From contig NZ_PDOF01000002.1 in the NCBI RefSeq assembly GCF_003226345.1, positions 186,001 through 250,000 of the forward strand: a DNA stretch of 64,000 nt. Direction: 5' to 3'. The notes beneath the pieces are model-generated. The model did no database searches. It had not been told where the DNA came from and saw only the letters and a program-made list of their open reading frames with translations. This document shows, one piece after another, positions 52,372-61,779 of the stretch. A program made the position numbers and the translations under genes. Origin of the DNA: Alteribacter lacisalsi. Lineage in GTDB: Bacteria > Bacillota > Bacilli > Bacillales > Salisediminibacteriaceae. Positions within the stretch are counted from its first letter, which is position 1. Every line of letters starts with the position of its first letter.

Positions 52372-53310
52372 ATGACGGAGAACATACTCGAAGTGAACGG
52401 CCTCACGAAAAAAGTCCAGGGAAGTAAAAAAATCGTGGACGGGCTGTCGTTCGACATGCGAAAAGGGGAGATCCTCGGGCTGCTCGGGCCGAACGGGGCC
52501 GGGAAAACGACGACAATCCGGATGATTGTCGGACTCATGAGCAAAACAGAGGGAAGCGTGACGATCAACGGGAGGGATCTGGATGAAGAAGCGCGGGCCT
52601 GTCGAGCCGATGTGGGAGCCATCGTGGAAAACCCCGCCTTCTATGAATATATGAGCGGCTATAAAAACCTGAAACTGTCTGCGAGGATGGCAAAGGACAA
52701 GGTAACAGAAGAACGGATCACGGAAGTGGTTTCACTTGTAAAGCTGGAAGACGCGATTCAGGATAAGGTTAAGAAATACAGCCTCGGAATGAAGCAGCGC
52801 CTCGGCGTGGCCCAGGCGATTCTGCACCGTCCGAGTCTTCTGATTCTGGACGAGCCGACAAACGGTCTCGACCCTAAAGGTATCCGGGAGCTCCGGGACT
52901 ACCTGCGTGAATTGGCGGACGAGGGGATTTCCACGCTCGTATCCTCGCACCTTCTTTCAGAGATGCAGCTCATGTGCGACCGTGTTGTAATAATGGAAAA
53001 AGGAAAAGTGATTGACATTTCCGACCTGGCTTCGCTTAACGCTTACGGGGACGAAGACCAGGTTGTGGTGGCCCTCACGGTGAAAAAAGGCCAGGGTGCA
53101 GGCGTGAAAACGGTTCTGGGCGCCATGGATCAGATCGTAATCACAGCCAGTGAAAAAGAAAACGAACTGCTTCTGGACATGTCGCGTGATCAGATTCCGG
53201 TTCTTAACCGGGCGCTCGTAAAAGCCGGTGTGGATGTGTTCGGAATCGAATCGAAGCGGACGTCGCTTGAGGACAAGTTCCTGCAACTCACCGGAAAGGG
53301 GGCGAAATAA
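52372..53310 (+). CDS. ABC transporter ATP-binding protein (BcrA-like)
   Basis: 312 residues: Walker A LLGPNGAGKTTTIRM, signature KYSLGMKQRLGVAQAI, Walker B LLILDEPTNGLD and the switch His in VSSHLLSEM, with a C-terminal regulatory part. Works with the permease that follows 3 nt after its stop. The group includes bacitracin-type exporters; the substrate is unknown. GGGAGGAAATGGG precedes the ATG. Confidence 0.9.
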   Translation: MTENILEVNGLTKKVQGSKKIVDGLSFDMRKGEILGLLGPNGAGKTTTIRMIVGLMSKTEGSVTINGRDLDEEARACRADVGAIVENPAFYEYMSGYKNLKLSARMAKDKVTEERITEVVSLVKLEDAIQDKVKKYSLGMKQRLGVAQAILHRPSLLILDEPTNGLDPKGIRELRDYLRELADEGISTLVSSHLLSEMQLMCDRVVIMEKGKVIDISDLASLNAYGDEDQVVVALTVKKGQGAGVKTVLGAMDQIVITASEKENELLLDMSRDQIPVLNRALVKAGVDVFGIESKRTSLEDKFLQLTGKGAK

Positions 53311-53313
53311 CCG

Positions 53314-54267
53314 ATGATTTCATTACTTCAGAACGAATGGACCAAACTGTGGAGCAAAAAACAGCCGTGGATTTTTCTCGGCGTACTTCTTGTCATTTCG
53401 ATCGGTGTCGCAATCCTGTTTCAAACGTTTGGCGCACAGGACGGAGCAGCCGGCGGAGAAGACTGGGAGGCAGGGCTGCAGATGGAAATCCAGCAGCAGG
53501 AGCAGATTATCGCTGAAACGGAAGAAGACTGGGAACGGGATATGGCGGAGCAGAGGATCGACGATAACGAAGCGATGCTCGCTGCCGGTGTGAACCCGAA
53601 CGAGACGAGTAACGTGACGTTTTTAAATGAAGGGCTCTTTATGGGCACGATGTTTATCACGCTGTTCTCCGTGATCACAGCGAGTACGATTGTCTCCTCC
53701 GAGCAGGACAACGGGACGCTTAAGCACCTGTTCGTCCGGCCGTTTGAGCGCTGGCAGTTTCTCCTTGCCAAATTCCTGACGGTAATCCTGTTTGGGATCG
53801 TGATGATTATCACGGTCGTATCAGCGAAATTCCTGATCGGGACGATCCTCTTTGGTACCGGCAGCTTTGACACGCCGGTCGGTGAATTCGGCATGAACGG
53901 TATGATTTTCGCTCCTGTCAGCGAACTTCTGCCTCAGAAGCTCGGTCTGTACTTTTTGAATATGCTTATGTTCGTTGTGTTTGCTTTTTCAATTTCCATT
54001 CTGTTTAAAAGCCAGACGCTGGCAGTCGGCATCGGGATTTTCATTCTGTTCGGCACGAATGTTCTCGGAGCAGTTACACCGCTGCTGCAGGATTACTTCT
54101 GGTATCCGTATGTGTTTCTGCCGCATATGAGCCTGCAGTCTTATGTGGCTGTGGACGAAATCATGCCCGGTGTGGGAATCGGATTCTCCCTTACGGTGCT
54201 GGCTGTGTACGCCGTTGTTTTTCTCGGCGCGGCAACTGCATTTTTCCAAAAAAGAGATCTTGCATAG
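53314..54267 (+). CDS. ABC-2-type transporter permease
   Basis: 317 residues: one N-terminal helix (WIFLGVLLVISIGVAILFQTF), a long acidic extracytoplasmic loop (residues about 45-95, many Glu/Gln), then five helices. Contains the ABC-2 pattern ASTIVSSEQDNGTLKHLFVRPF. Partner of the ATPase upstream. Confidence 0.88.
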   Translation: MISLLQNEWTKLWSKKQPWIFLGVLLVISIGVAILFQTFGAQDGAAGGEDWEAGLQMEIQQQEQIIAETEEDWERDMAEQRIDDNEAMLAAGVNPNETSNVTFLNEGLFMGTMFITLFSVITASTIVSSEQDNGTLKHLFVRPFERWQFLLAKFLTVILFGIVMIITVVSAKFLIGTILFGTGSFDTPVGEFGMNGMIFAPVSELLPQKLGLYFLNMLMFVVFAFSISILFKSQTLAVGIGIFILFGTNVLGAVTPLLQDYFWYPYVFLPHMSLQSYVAVDEIMPGVGIGFSLTVLAVYAVVFLGAATAFFQKRDLA

Positions 54268-54281
54268 CGTGTTTAGCTTGG

Positions 54282-54313
54282 CCCGCCTGGGGGAGTTCCC
54301 GGGCGGGTTCTTT
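54282..54313 (+). terminator. Terminator of the ABC transporter operon
   Basis: CCCGCCTGGG pairs with CCCGGGCGGG around GGAGTT, followed by TTCTTT. Confidence 0.75.
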
Positions 54314-54434
54314 ACGTCTTGGGTGAGCGAACCACCATGAAATAAATGAAACCCGGATGATTTCCTCTCTTCTGGCACAAACTACTGGAAAATCACAGCA
54401 GAAAAGCCAAGTGATGATTCAGGAGGTTTATACG

Positions 54435-55538
54435 ATGCCGGTAATCCGCTCGGTCAGTACCGAAATTCCACCCTATACGATTGAACAGTCCGAAACAGAA
54501 GTGATCGTCCGGGAGCTCTTTAAAGAGTCGTTCCCGAACATCGACAGAATGATGACCATCTTCGGAAACGGTCAGATCGACCGCCGCAATTTTATCGTGC
54601 CGAAGGAGTGGTTTGCGACTGATCACTCACTCGAGGAAAAAAACGACCTGTACATAAAGGAATCGGTTCGTCTCGGCGTAAATGCGATTAACAAATGCCT
54701 AGAACCGAACGAGTTTCAGACCGCCCCGGTGCCGTACAGTGACATCGATGCGATCATTCTCGTGTCGAGTTCCGGAATGGCCACACCTACACTCGATGCC
54801 CGGATCATGAACGAACTGCCGTTTTCCCCGCACACGAAGCGGATTCCGATCTGGGGACTCGGCTGCGCGGGTGGTGCGGTAGGCGTGAGCCGGGCGTACG
54901 AGTACTGTCTTGCCTATCCCGAATCGAAGGTGCTCGTCGTCTGCATCGAACTGTGCAGTATCACATTTCAGCGCAACGACACGCGAAAGAGCAATCTCGT
55001 GGGAACCAGTCTGTTCGCGGACGGGGTGGCGTGTGCACTCGTGACAGGTGACCGGGCCGCGCTGTCTGCCGGCGAATCAAAGCTCGGCGCTCTGCCGCAG
55101 ATTCTTGGCACCCAGTCAACGCTCATGCCCCAGAGCGAGGATGTGATGGGATGGGACGTGAAGGACACAGGCCTGCACGTTGTTTTTTCCAGGGATATAC
55201 CGACCGTGATCCGCGAATGGCTCCGGCCGAACGTAGAAACGTTTCTGGAGCGTCAGGGGCTCACGCACGAGGATATCGATCATTTTGTTGCTCATCCCGG
55301 CGGTCGGAAAGTGCTTGAGGCGTACGAGTCATCACTTCACTATTCCGAGCAGATGACCGAGATCCCCCGCCAGGTGCTGAACGAAAATGGAAACATGAGC
55401 TCCCCAACGGTGTTATATGTATTAAAGGAAACGATGCTTCGATCCCCATCTGCCGGCAGCCAGGGCATTATGACTGCTCTAGGGCCGGGGTTCAGCTCGG
55501 AGATCCTTCATCTGAAATGGGAGGGCGCAGGGCAATGA
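54435..55538 (+). CDS. bpsA: Type III polyketide synthase (chalcone synthase-like, BpsA type)
   Basis: 367 residues of the chalcone/stilbene synthase family with the Cys-His-Asn triad: Cys144 in WGLGCAGGAVG, His in HFVAHPGGRKVLEAY and Asn in LNENGNMSSPTVLYVL. Bacillus BpsA makes alkylpyrones from fatty acyl-CoA and malonyl-CoA units; the same is inferred. ATG 54435 follows CAGGAGG; the frame to 54357 is not needed. The next gene overlaps its stop. Confidence 0.92.
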   Translation: MPVIRSVSTEIPPYTIEQSETEVIVRELFKESFPNIDRMMTIFGNGQIDRRNFIVPKEWFATDHSLEEKNDLYIKESVRLGVNAINKCLEPNEFQTAPVPYSDIDAIILVSSSGMATPTLDARIMNELPFSPHTKRIPIWGLGCAGGAVGVSRAYEYCLAYPESKVLVVCIELCSITFQRNDTRKSNLVGTSLFADGVACALVTGDRAALSAGESKLGALPQILGTQSTLMPQSEDVMGWDVKDTGLHVVFSRDIPTVIREWLRPNVETFLERQGLTHEDIDHFVAHPGGRKVLEAYESSLHYSEQMTEIPRQVLNENGNMSSPTVLYVLKETMLRSPSAGSQGIMTALGPGFSSEILHLKWEGAGQ

Positions 55539-56065
55539 TCTTATTCTGGACACTGTTAGGCATTGTGATCGTTCAGAGAGGCGTGGAGCTCGCCGTCGCC
55601 CGTCAGAACGAGCGCTGGATGAGGAGCCGCGGGGCCCGGGAGTTTGGCCGCGGCCATTATAAGTGGATTGTGCTGCTGCACGCCGGATTCTTCCTCTTTC
55701 TGATGAGCGAAGTAGCGCTTTTCGGCCGGGCACCGGCAGCCTGGTGGCCGATTCCCGCCATCGTGTTCGTCCTCGCGCAGGCCGGCCGCATCTGGGCGCT
55801 TACCTCACTCGGACGCTACTGGAACACAAAGATTATCGTCCTGCCTGAAGCGGAGCTCGTCCGCCGCGGTCCGTACCGGTGGATCAGCCACCCGAACTAC
55901 GTGATCGTCGCCCTTGAAATTATCGCGATTCCGCTCCTGTTTCAGGCGTGGATCACGTGCGCTCTGTTTACAACGCTTAACGCCTGGCTTCTGCTGAAAG
56001 TGCGGATCCCGGAGGAGGAGCGCGCCCTCGCCTGGGCACAAAATAAAGAGGGGTCGCCGACGTGA
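55535..56065 (+). CDS. bpsB: Isoprenylcysteine carboxyl methyltransferase-family protein (BpsB type)
   Basis: 176 residues with four to five membrane helices and the SAM-binding end GPYRWISHPNYVIVALE ... IPEEERAL. In Bacillus the homologue next to BpsA methylates alkylpyrones to alkylpyrone methyl ethers. The ATG overlaps the bpsA stop (ATGA) after GGAGGG. Confidence 0.85.
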   Translation: MILFWTLLGIVIVQRGVELAVARQNERWMRSRGAREFGRGHYKWIVLLHAGFFLFLMSEVALFGRAPAAWWPIPAIVFVLAQAGRIWALTSLGRYWNTKIIVLPEAELVRRGPYRWISHPNYVIVALEIIAIPLLFQAWITCALFTTLNAWLLLKVRIPEEERALAWAQNKEGSPT

Positions 56066-56070
56066 CAAAG

Positions 56071-56103
56071 AAGCATGGGAGAGGGTTCACTCATGCTTTT
56101 TTT
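56071..56103 (+). terminator. Terminator of the bpsA-bpsB operon
   Basis: AAGCATG pairs with CATGCTT around an interrupted stem, followed by TTTTT. Confidence 0.65.
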
Positions 56104-56119
56104 ATGCTGGGAGGGGGCT

Positions 56120-56275
56120 AAGTACAAGTAAATGGGATTAAGTAAATAGCTATGTTTGGAAAGAGTGTTGCTTACGAAAAATAAAGTATGAAGCGAAATG
56201 CGTCCGTCTGCAGCGTAAAAAGCAATGCAGCCTTTAAATTACGTACAAGTAAATCGAATTAAGTACAAGTAAACG
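56120..56275. repeat. Degenerate 20-bp tandem repeats, AAGTACAAGTAAA family
   Basis: Two short arrays: units at 56120 and 56140, and at 56241 and 56261, both with exact 20-nt period and core GTACAAGTAAA. Between them lies a fragment at 56191-56215 that may be the right end of the GC-rich element. The 320-nt gap shows no gene. Confidence 0.65.
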
Positions 56276-56387
56276 CTCCAAACAATCACACGCCTTCTCG
56301 CAAAATTCACAAGACTAAATCTCGTAATCCGGAAATAAGAATGATAGGGACAAACCTTTGACCTTACAAAGAGAAAGGGGACGGCCC

Positions 56388-56927
56388 GTGCTTCAGTCCA
56401 TTCTTGAGAACGCCACCGGCATGATCGTCATTATACTTGTGATCAACGTCGTCTACGTGACCCTGTTTACGATCCGGATGATTTTCACCCTGAAGGACCA
56501 GCGCTACCTGGCATCCGTCACGAGCGTAATTGAAATCATCATCTACATTATCGGCCTCGGGCTTGTGCTTGACAACCTGGACAAGCCCGCCAACCTCGCC
56601 GCCTACGCCATCGGTTACGGCGTCGGCGTTATCGTCGGAATGAAAATTGAAGAAAAGCTCGCGTTAGGTTATATTACAGTTAACGTGATTACAAAAGAGT
56701 ACGAGCCGGATATCCCCAACGCTTTAAGGGACAAAGGCTACGGCGTGACCAACTGGGTCGCCTACGGCCGGGAAGGAGAGCGGCTCATGATGGAAATTCT
56801 CACATCCCGAAAATCACAGACCGACCTTTACAGCACCGTGAAAGCACTCGACCCGCACGCCTTCATCATCTCTCACGATACGAAGACGTTCTACGGCGGC
56901 TTCTGGGTCAAAGGAATTCGGAGGTAA
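56388..56927 (+). CDS. yebE: DUF2179/UPF0316 membrane protein
   Basis: 179 residues: three membrane helices ([51 protein letters not shown]) and a C-terminal DUF2179 domain ([34 protein letters not shown]). Same place as Bacillus yebE. GTG 56388 follows AAAGGGG by 7 nt. Confidence 0.9.
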   Translation: MLQSILENATGMIVIILVINVVYVTLFTIRMIFTLKDQRYLASVTSVIEIIIYIIGLGLVLDNLDKPANLAAYAIGYGVGVIVGMKIEEKLALGYITVNVITKEYEPDIPNALRDKGYGVTNWVAYGREGERLMMEILTSRKSQTDLYSTVKALDPHAFIISHDTKTFYGGFWVKGIRR

Positions 56928-56936
56928 ACGTTCAAT

Positions 56937-57206
56937 ATGGCAAAAAAGAAGAAGAACCGTAAGACCGCTGCTGCGGGCAAAGAAAACAAGGCTGCACCCG
57001 CCGGCAAAAAGGCGAAGTTCACCGTGGAGGACGGCGAAACCGTCGACCAATGCCTCCAGCGGATGACCGCGGCAGGCTATACCCCCGTCCGCCGGATGGA
57101 AGAACCGGTTCTGATGGAAGTGAACCGCAACGGGAAAATGGAAGTGGAAGTGTCCCACCAGAAAATCGTATTCGAGGGAAAAAAGACCGAAGAAAAGAGC
57201 ACCTGA
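56937..57206 (+). CDS. yebG: NETI-motif small protein
   Basis: 89 residues: a Lys/Ala-rich N-terminal tail and the conserved core GETVDQCLQRMTAAGYTPVRR (a NETI-motif variant with Gly for Asn and Val for Ile). Follows yebE by 9 nt as in Bacillus. Function unknown. The lysine-rich start (MAKKKKNRK) suggests nucleic-acid contact, only by composition. Confidence 0.85.
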   Translation: MAKKKKNRKTAAAGKENKAAPAGKKAKFTVEDGETVDQCLQRMTAAGYTPVRRMEEPVLMEVNRNGKMEVEVSHQKIVFEGKKTEEKST

Positions 57207-57234
57207 TTGCAGGCGCTCTTTTTTTGTGCTTCTA

Positions 57235-58047
57235 TCAGGCTTCGAGAAAGCTTAGCAGTTCACGGTTGAATTTCTCCTTTTCCTCAAAGAACAGGGCGTG
57301 ACCGCTTTTTTCAAATGAAACAATCGTTAAGTTGTCGATGCCTTTTTTCAGTTCCTCTGAGAATTGAAATGGACAAAGCTGATCGTGCATTCCGTGAAAG
57401 CTGGATGTCGGGACGTTTATTTCAGAAAGCTCGTTCCTGAGGTCCTCGTCACGAAGAGAACGCAGTGACTGAATGGTGGCGTGTGGTGCCCCTTCCATTG
57501 CGATACTGTGAAAATACTGGGCATAAGCGTCAGATACATTTACTTCCGAATCAAAGAACATTTCGCCAAAATTGCGCAGTGCTGCCGGGCGGTCGTCCCT
57601 CAGTCCCCCAATCAGATCGTCCACTTCCTCAGGCTTCATGCCCACGCTGTAATCCTCGCGCTGGGTAAACGCCGGCGCAGCAGGCGCGATGAGGAGGAGT
57701 TTGCTGATTCCTTTGCCTTTATGGCGGGTCATGTAGCGGATCGAAATTGGCCCGCCCATGGAAAAACCGGCAAGAACCGCGTCCTCAAGGTTCAGCTCAT
57801 CAATGACGGCTTTTACGTCGTCTGCCATCCGGTCGTAGTCGTAGCCGGACGCCGGCTTGTCCGATTTCCCGTATCCACGCAGGTCAATACCGATAAACCG
57901 GTATCCGTTTTCCACGAGTTCGGTACTCTGGTACTCAAACATTTTATGGTTTACAGGCCAGCCGTGAATGAAAATAACAGGCCGGCCCTCGCCGATATCC
58001 TCTACGTATAGTTTCACGTCTTTTTCTGCTTCAATGAGATGTGCCAT
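57235..58047 (-). CDS. Alpha/beta-hydrolase
   Basis: 270 residues: oxyanion region VIFIHGWPVNHKMFEY, nucleophile Ser in LAGFSMGGPISIRY, and His in KSGHALFFEEKEKF. Closest in feel to the haloperoxidase/esterase branch; substrate unknown. It is inserted on the opposite strand between yebG and the pur operon. AAGGAGTGATC precedes the ATG. Confidence 0.85.
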   Translation of the reverse strand: MAHLIEAEKDVKLYVEDIGEGRPVIFIHGWPVNHKMFEYQSTELVENGYRFIGIDLRGYGKSDKPASGYDYDRMADDVKAVIDELNLEDAVLAGFSMGGPISIRYMTRHKGKGISKLLLIAPAAPAFTQREDYSVGMKPEEVDDLIGGLRDDRPAALRNFGEMFFDSEVNVSDAYAQYFHSIAMEGAPHATIQSLRSLRDEDLRNELSEINVPTSSFHGMHDQLCPFQFSEELKKGIDNLTIVSFEKSGHALFFEEKEKFNRELLSFLEA

Positions 58048-58289
58048 TACTGATCACTCCTTCATTTTCTGCTTCACAGGTTCTCTACCCAGGATGGAGA
58101 GAAAGATAAACGTACCCCACCCGCAATGTCCGTGTACAATGGACAAGTGATAGCTGTGGAAATACGATTTTCTGGAATTATTGTGAAAAGGCGAACGAAA
58201 TGGTTCGGTAATATCCTTATCGTTCGATTTTCATTGACACGGATGCAGATCGCTTGTTAAGATGAAGGCGGAAAAGAAAACACGTGAAA

Positions 58290-58358
58290 CCTCATATAAT
58301 CCCGGGAATAGGGCCCGAAAGTTTCTACCCGGCGACCGTAAATCGCCGGACTATGAGG
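58290..58358 (+). ncRNA. Guanine riboswitch upstream of purE
   Basis: P1 CCTCATATAA with CTATGAGG, P2 arm CCCGGGAATAGGGCCCG, P3 arm CCGGCGACCGTAAATCGCCGG (in part). GACTATG has the guanine-type C. Third copy in the window. Confidence 0.95.
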
Positions 58359-58462
58359 ACGATCCGCATACATGTGCAGCCAGAGACCGCGATTGTGCGT
58401 TCAGCATGGACAGTCATATCTTTTGACAACCAGCTCACCACAGGTGTCTTCTGCTTCAACGA

Positions 58463-58504
58463 CGTGTGCGTTTGTCCTCTTCGGGCAGGCGCGCACGTTT
58501 TTTG
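58463..58504 (+). terminator. Terminator of the purE riboswitch
   Basis: CGTGTGCG pairs with CGCGCACG with an inner GTCC/GGGC step, followed by TTTTTTG. Confidence 0.75.
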
Positions 58505-58563
58505 TTTGCATGGTCGGGGCAGGCCAGATTGTAATCATTTTAGATAGCTTATATCCTGGGATT

Positions 58564-58680
58564 TTTGTTCGATAAAATGGAAAATTTACTTGATAAATCG
58601 GAAAAGTTGCTCGATAAACAGCAAAATTTACTCGATAAATCCAGAAAGTTGCTCGATAAAACGAGATTGCGCGGATAAAC
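58564..58680. repeat. Degenerate 21-bp tandem repeat, GATAAA family, in the purE leader
   Basis: GATAAA occurs at 58571, 58592, 58613, 58634, 58654 and 58674, a 20-21-nt period over six units. Units alternate between ..TTACTCGATAAAT.. and ..TTGCTCGATAAAC... It lies between the riboswitch terminator and purE, so it is part of the pur mRNA leader. Confidence 0.85.
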
Positions 58681-58732
58681 CTTGCCGTGGGCAAGCGCGG
58701 GAAAAGAATAACACAAAGGCAGGCGATCAGCA

Positions 58733-59218
58733 GTGGCAAAAGTGGGACTCATTATGGGCTCGATCAGTGACTGGGAAACAATGAAACTGGCAGCGGACGT
58801 TCTTGACGACCTTCAGGTATCTTACGAAAAGAAAATCGTATCGGCGCACCGCACACCGGACGTGATGTTTGACTACGCCGAAACCGCACGGGAGCGCGGG
58901 ATTAACGTCATTATTGCCGGTGCAGGCGGTGCGGCTCACCTTCCCGGCATGGTAGCAGCGAAGACCCTTCTTCCGGTGATCGGCGTGCCGGTCCAGTCGA
59001 AAGCGCTGAACGGACTTGATTCCCTTCTATCCATCGTGCAGATGCCTGCCGGCGTACCGGTAGCCACCGTGGCGATCGGGAAGGCAGGAGCGGCAAACGC
59101 CGGCCTGCTTGCCGCCCAGCAGCTGGCGGTCCATGATGACGCACTTGCCGCCCGCCTCGAAGACCGCAGAGAGAAAAAACGCGCCGAGGTAGCGGCGAGT
59201 GAGGAGCAGCTCGTATGA
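58733..59218 (+). CDS. purE: N5-carboxyaminoimidazole ribonucleotide mutase
   Basis: 161 residues; [28 protein letters not shown] and [16 protein letters not shown] are the PurE class I motifs. It moves the carboxyl group made by PurK in purine synthesis. First gene of a tightly overlapping operon. The start follows a rather weak site (CAGGCGATCAGC; in-frame GTG at 58733). Confidence 0.97.
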   Translation: MAKVGLIMGSISDWETMKLAADVLDDLQVSYEKKIVSAHRTPDVMFDYAETARERGINVIIAGAGGAAHLPGMVAAKTLLPVIGVPVQSKALNGLDSLLSIVQMPAGVPVATVAIGKAGAANAGLLAAQQLAVHDDALAARLEDRREKKRAEVAASEEQLV

Positions 59219-60369
59219 CAACGTTTAGAGTACTTCCGGGAAGAACGATCGGCATCCTCGGCGGCGGCCAGCTCGGGCGGATGATGGCCCTATCCGCAAA
59301 AGCAATGGGCTACCGCATCGCCGTACTCGAACCGAAAACAGGTTCACCGCTCGGACAAATTGCCGACATGGAAGTCGTCGCGGCCTACGACGATATTGAC
59401 GGCGCCCGTCAGCTCGATGATGTGAGCGATGTGATTACCTACGAATTTGAAAATATCGGCGCCAATGTGGCAGCGTGGCTGGAAAGCACGGACTCGTTTC
59501 CACAGGGCAGCCGCCTGCTTGAAATTTCCCAGGACCGCCTCAAAGAAAAACAGGCCATCACAGAAGCCGGCATCAACGTAGCGCCATACGCACCAGTCAC
59601 ATCCCTGGATGAACTGAAAACCGCCGCTCACACACTCGATTATCCGTGCATCCTGAAAACGACCAGGGGTGGCTATGACGGAAAAGGGCAGCTGGTGATC
59701 CATGGCGCGGATGAACTTGACCGCGCATGGGAAGAGCTGGGGTCTTCCGGCCCGCTTGTGCTTGAGAAGATGATCGCTTTTTCGAAAGAGCTGAGTGTTA
59801 TTTTTTCGAGAAGTACTGCAGGGGAGATGCGGGCGTTTCCGGTGGCGGAGAACGTGCATAGAGACGGGATTCTCCACCAGTCGATTGTGCCGGCGCGCAT
59901 CAGCGTTGAAACAGAAAGAAAAGCGGTGGCCGCGGCCCGGCGGCTGGTGAAGGCGTTCGGCCTTGTGGGGACCCTCGCGGTCGAGATGTTTCTCACAGAA
60001 GACGGCACCATTTACGTAAATGAAATCGCACCGCGGCCGCACAATTCGGGGCATTTTACGATGAACGCGTGTGAAACATCGCAGTTCGAGCAGCACATTC
60101 GTGCCGTGTGCGGGCTGCCGCTCGGTAAGACGGATTTACTAAAGCCGTGTGTGATGGTTAATATATTAGGGGAGCATCTGCCAAGGATCCTGGACGGGCT
60201 TGACGAATTTCCGGAAGCGCATCTTCATTTATATGGAAAGGATGCCGCAGAGCCGGGAAGGAAAATGGGGCATCTGAATGTGACCGGAAGCGATCCGGAA
60301 GCGGTTTTGGAGCAGATCCGCACCTCCTCTATCTGGAGAGAAAAAGAAGCAATGGGGGCAAAACAATGA
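59215..60369 (+). CDS. purK: 5-(carboxyamino)imidazole ribonucleotide synthase
   Basis: 384 residues of the ATP-grasp fold: [34 protein letters not shown]-like KELSVIFSR and [15 protein letters not shown]. It carboxylates AIR with ATP and bicarbonate. ATG overlaps the purE stop by 4 nt. Confidence 0.97.
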   Translation: MTTFRVLPGRTIGILGGGQLGRMMALSAKAMGYRIAVLEPKTGSPLGQIADMEVVAAYDDIDGARQLDDVSDVITYEFENIGANVAAWLESTDSFPQGSRLLEISQDRLKEKQAITEAGINVAPYAPVTSLDELKTAAHTLDYPCILKTTRGGYDGKGQLVIHGADELDRAWEELGSSGPLVLEKMIAFSKELSVIFSRSTAGEMRAFPVAENVHRDGILHQSIVPARISVETERKAVAAARRLVKAFGLVGTLAVEMFLTEDGTIYVNEIAPRPHNSGHFTMNACETSQFEQHIRAVCGLPLGKTDLLKPCVMVNILGEHLPRILDGLDEFPEAHLHLYGKDAAEPGRKMGHLNVTGSDPEAVLEQIRTSSIWREKEAMGAKQ

Positions 60370-61664
60370 TTGAACGGTATACGCGGCCTGAGATGGGCGC
60401 AATCTGGACAGACGAAAACCGCTATCAGGCGTGGCTTGAGGTGGAAATTAAAGCGTGCGAGGCGTGGGCTGAGCTCGGTGACATTCCGAAAGAGGACGTG
60501 GCGAAAATCCGGGAACATGCCGGGTTTGACGTGAACCGTATTCTTGAAATCGAAGCGGAGACCCGCCACGATGTGGTGGCGTTTACCCGCGCCGTATCGG
60601 AAACACTCGGTGACGAGCGTAAGTGGGTCCACTACGGGCTTACGAGCACAGACGTAGTCGACACGGCGCTGTCGTACCTTTTGAAGCAGGCGAACGAGAT
60701 CATCGAAGCAGATCTTGAGCGCTTCATCACGATCCTGGGGGAGAAAGCGCTGGAGCACAAGGACACGGTCATGATGGGCCGTACACACGGGGTGCACGCG
60801 GAGCCGACCACGTTCGGGCTCAAGCTTGTACTCTGGTACGAGGAAATGAAGCGGAACCTGGAGCGGTTTAGAGCGGCGGCGGAAACGGTCCGCGTCGGCA
60901 AACTGTCAGGCGCGGTCGGGACGTACGCCAACATCGACCCGTTTGTGGAAAAGTACGTGTGTGAAGGTCTCGGTCTTGAAGCGGCGTCCGTTTCCACGCA
61001 GACACTGCAGCGTGACCGCCACGCCCACTACATGGCGACACTTTCTCTGATTGCGACCTCAATTGAGAAGATGGCAGTGGAAATCCGCGGCCTTCAGAAA
61101 ACGGAAATGCGCGAGGTGGAGGAGTTCTTCGCCAAAGGTCAGAAAGGCTCGTCGGCGATGCCGCACAAGCGTAATCCGATCGGATCGGAAAACATGACGG
61201 GGCTGTCCCGCGTGATCCGGGGCCACATGCTCACCGCTTACGAAAACGTGCCGCTCTGGCACGAGCGGGACATTTCCCACTCATCGGCGGAGCGGGTGAT
61301 TTTGCCTGATGCGACGATTGCGCTTAACTACATGCTGAACCGGTTCGGCAATATCGTGAAGAATCTGACGGTTTTCCCGGAAAACATGAAGCGCAACATG
61401 GGCCGCACGTTCGGGCTCATCTACTCTCAGCGCGTGCTGTTGACGCTGATTGACAAGGGACTTGTCCGCGAGGAAGCATACGATCTCGTGCAGCCGAAAG
61501 CGATGGAGGCGTGGGAGCGCCAGGTGCCGTTCCGCGAGCTTGTGGAGGCGGACGAAAAGATCACCGGGCTTTTGAGCGAAAAAGAGCTCGATGACTGTTT
61601 TGACTACCGTCACCATCTGACGCACGTGGATACGATTTTCCAGCGCGTCGGTCTAATGAAATAG
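60366..61664 (+). CDS. purB: Adenylosuccinate lyase
   Basis: 432 residues of the fumarase/aspartase superfamily: signature [15 protein letters not shown], plus [14 protein letters not shown] and [14 protein letters not shown]. Acts twice in purine synthesis (SAICAR and adenylosuccinate). ATG overlaps the purK stop. Confidence 0.97.
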   Translation: MIERYTRPEMGAIWTDENRYQAWLEVEIKACEAWAELGDIPKEDVAKIREHAGFDVNRILEIEAETRHDVVAFTRAVSETLGDERKWVHYGLTSTDVVDTALSYLLKQANEIIEADLERFITILGEKALEHKDTVMMGRTHGVHAEPTTFGLKLVLWYEEMKRNLERFRAAAETVRVGKLSGAVGTYANIDPFVEKYVCEGLGLEAASVSTQTLQRDRHAHYMATLSLIATSIEKMAVEIRGLQKTEMREVEEFFAKGQKGSSAMPHKRNPIGSENMTGLSRVIRGHMLTAYENVPLWHERDISHSSAERVILPDATIALNYMLNRFGNIVKNLTVFPENMKRNMGRTFGLIYSQRVLLTLIDKGLVREEAYDLVQPKAMEAWERQVPFRELVEADEKITGLLSEKELDDCFDYRHHLTHVDTIFQRVGLMK

Positions 61665-61779
61665 GGAGGAACGGAGGGCAGATCCTGCCCTTCTCCTCCC
61701 CTTTGTATTGCCAAAATTGCTAATTTTTCGATCTTCACACGGGCGGTTTACGAGCCGCCAAAAGAGGAGGGAACGGGAC

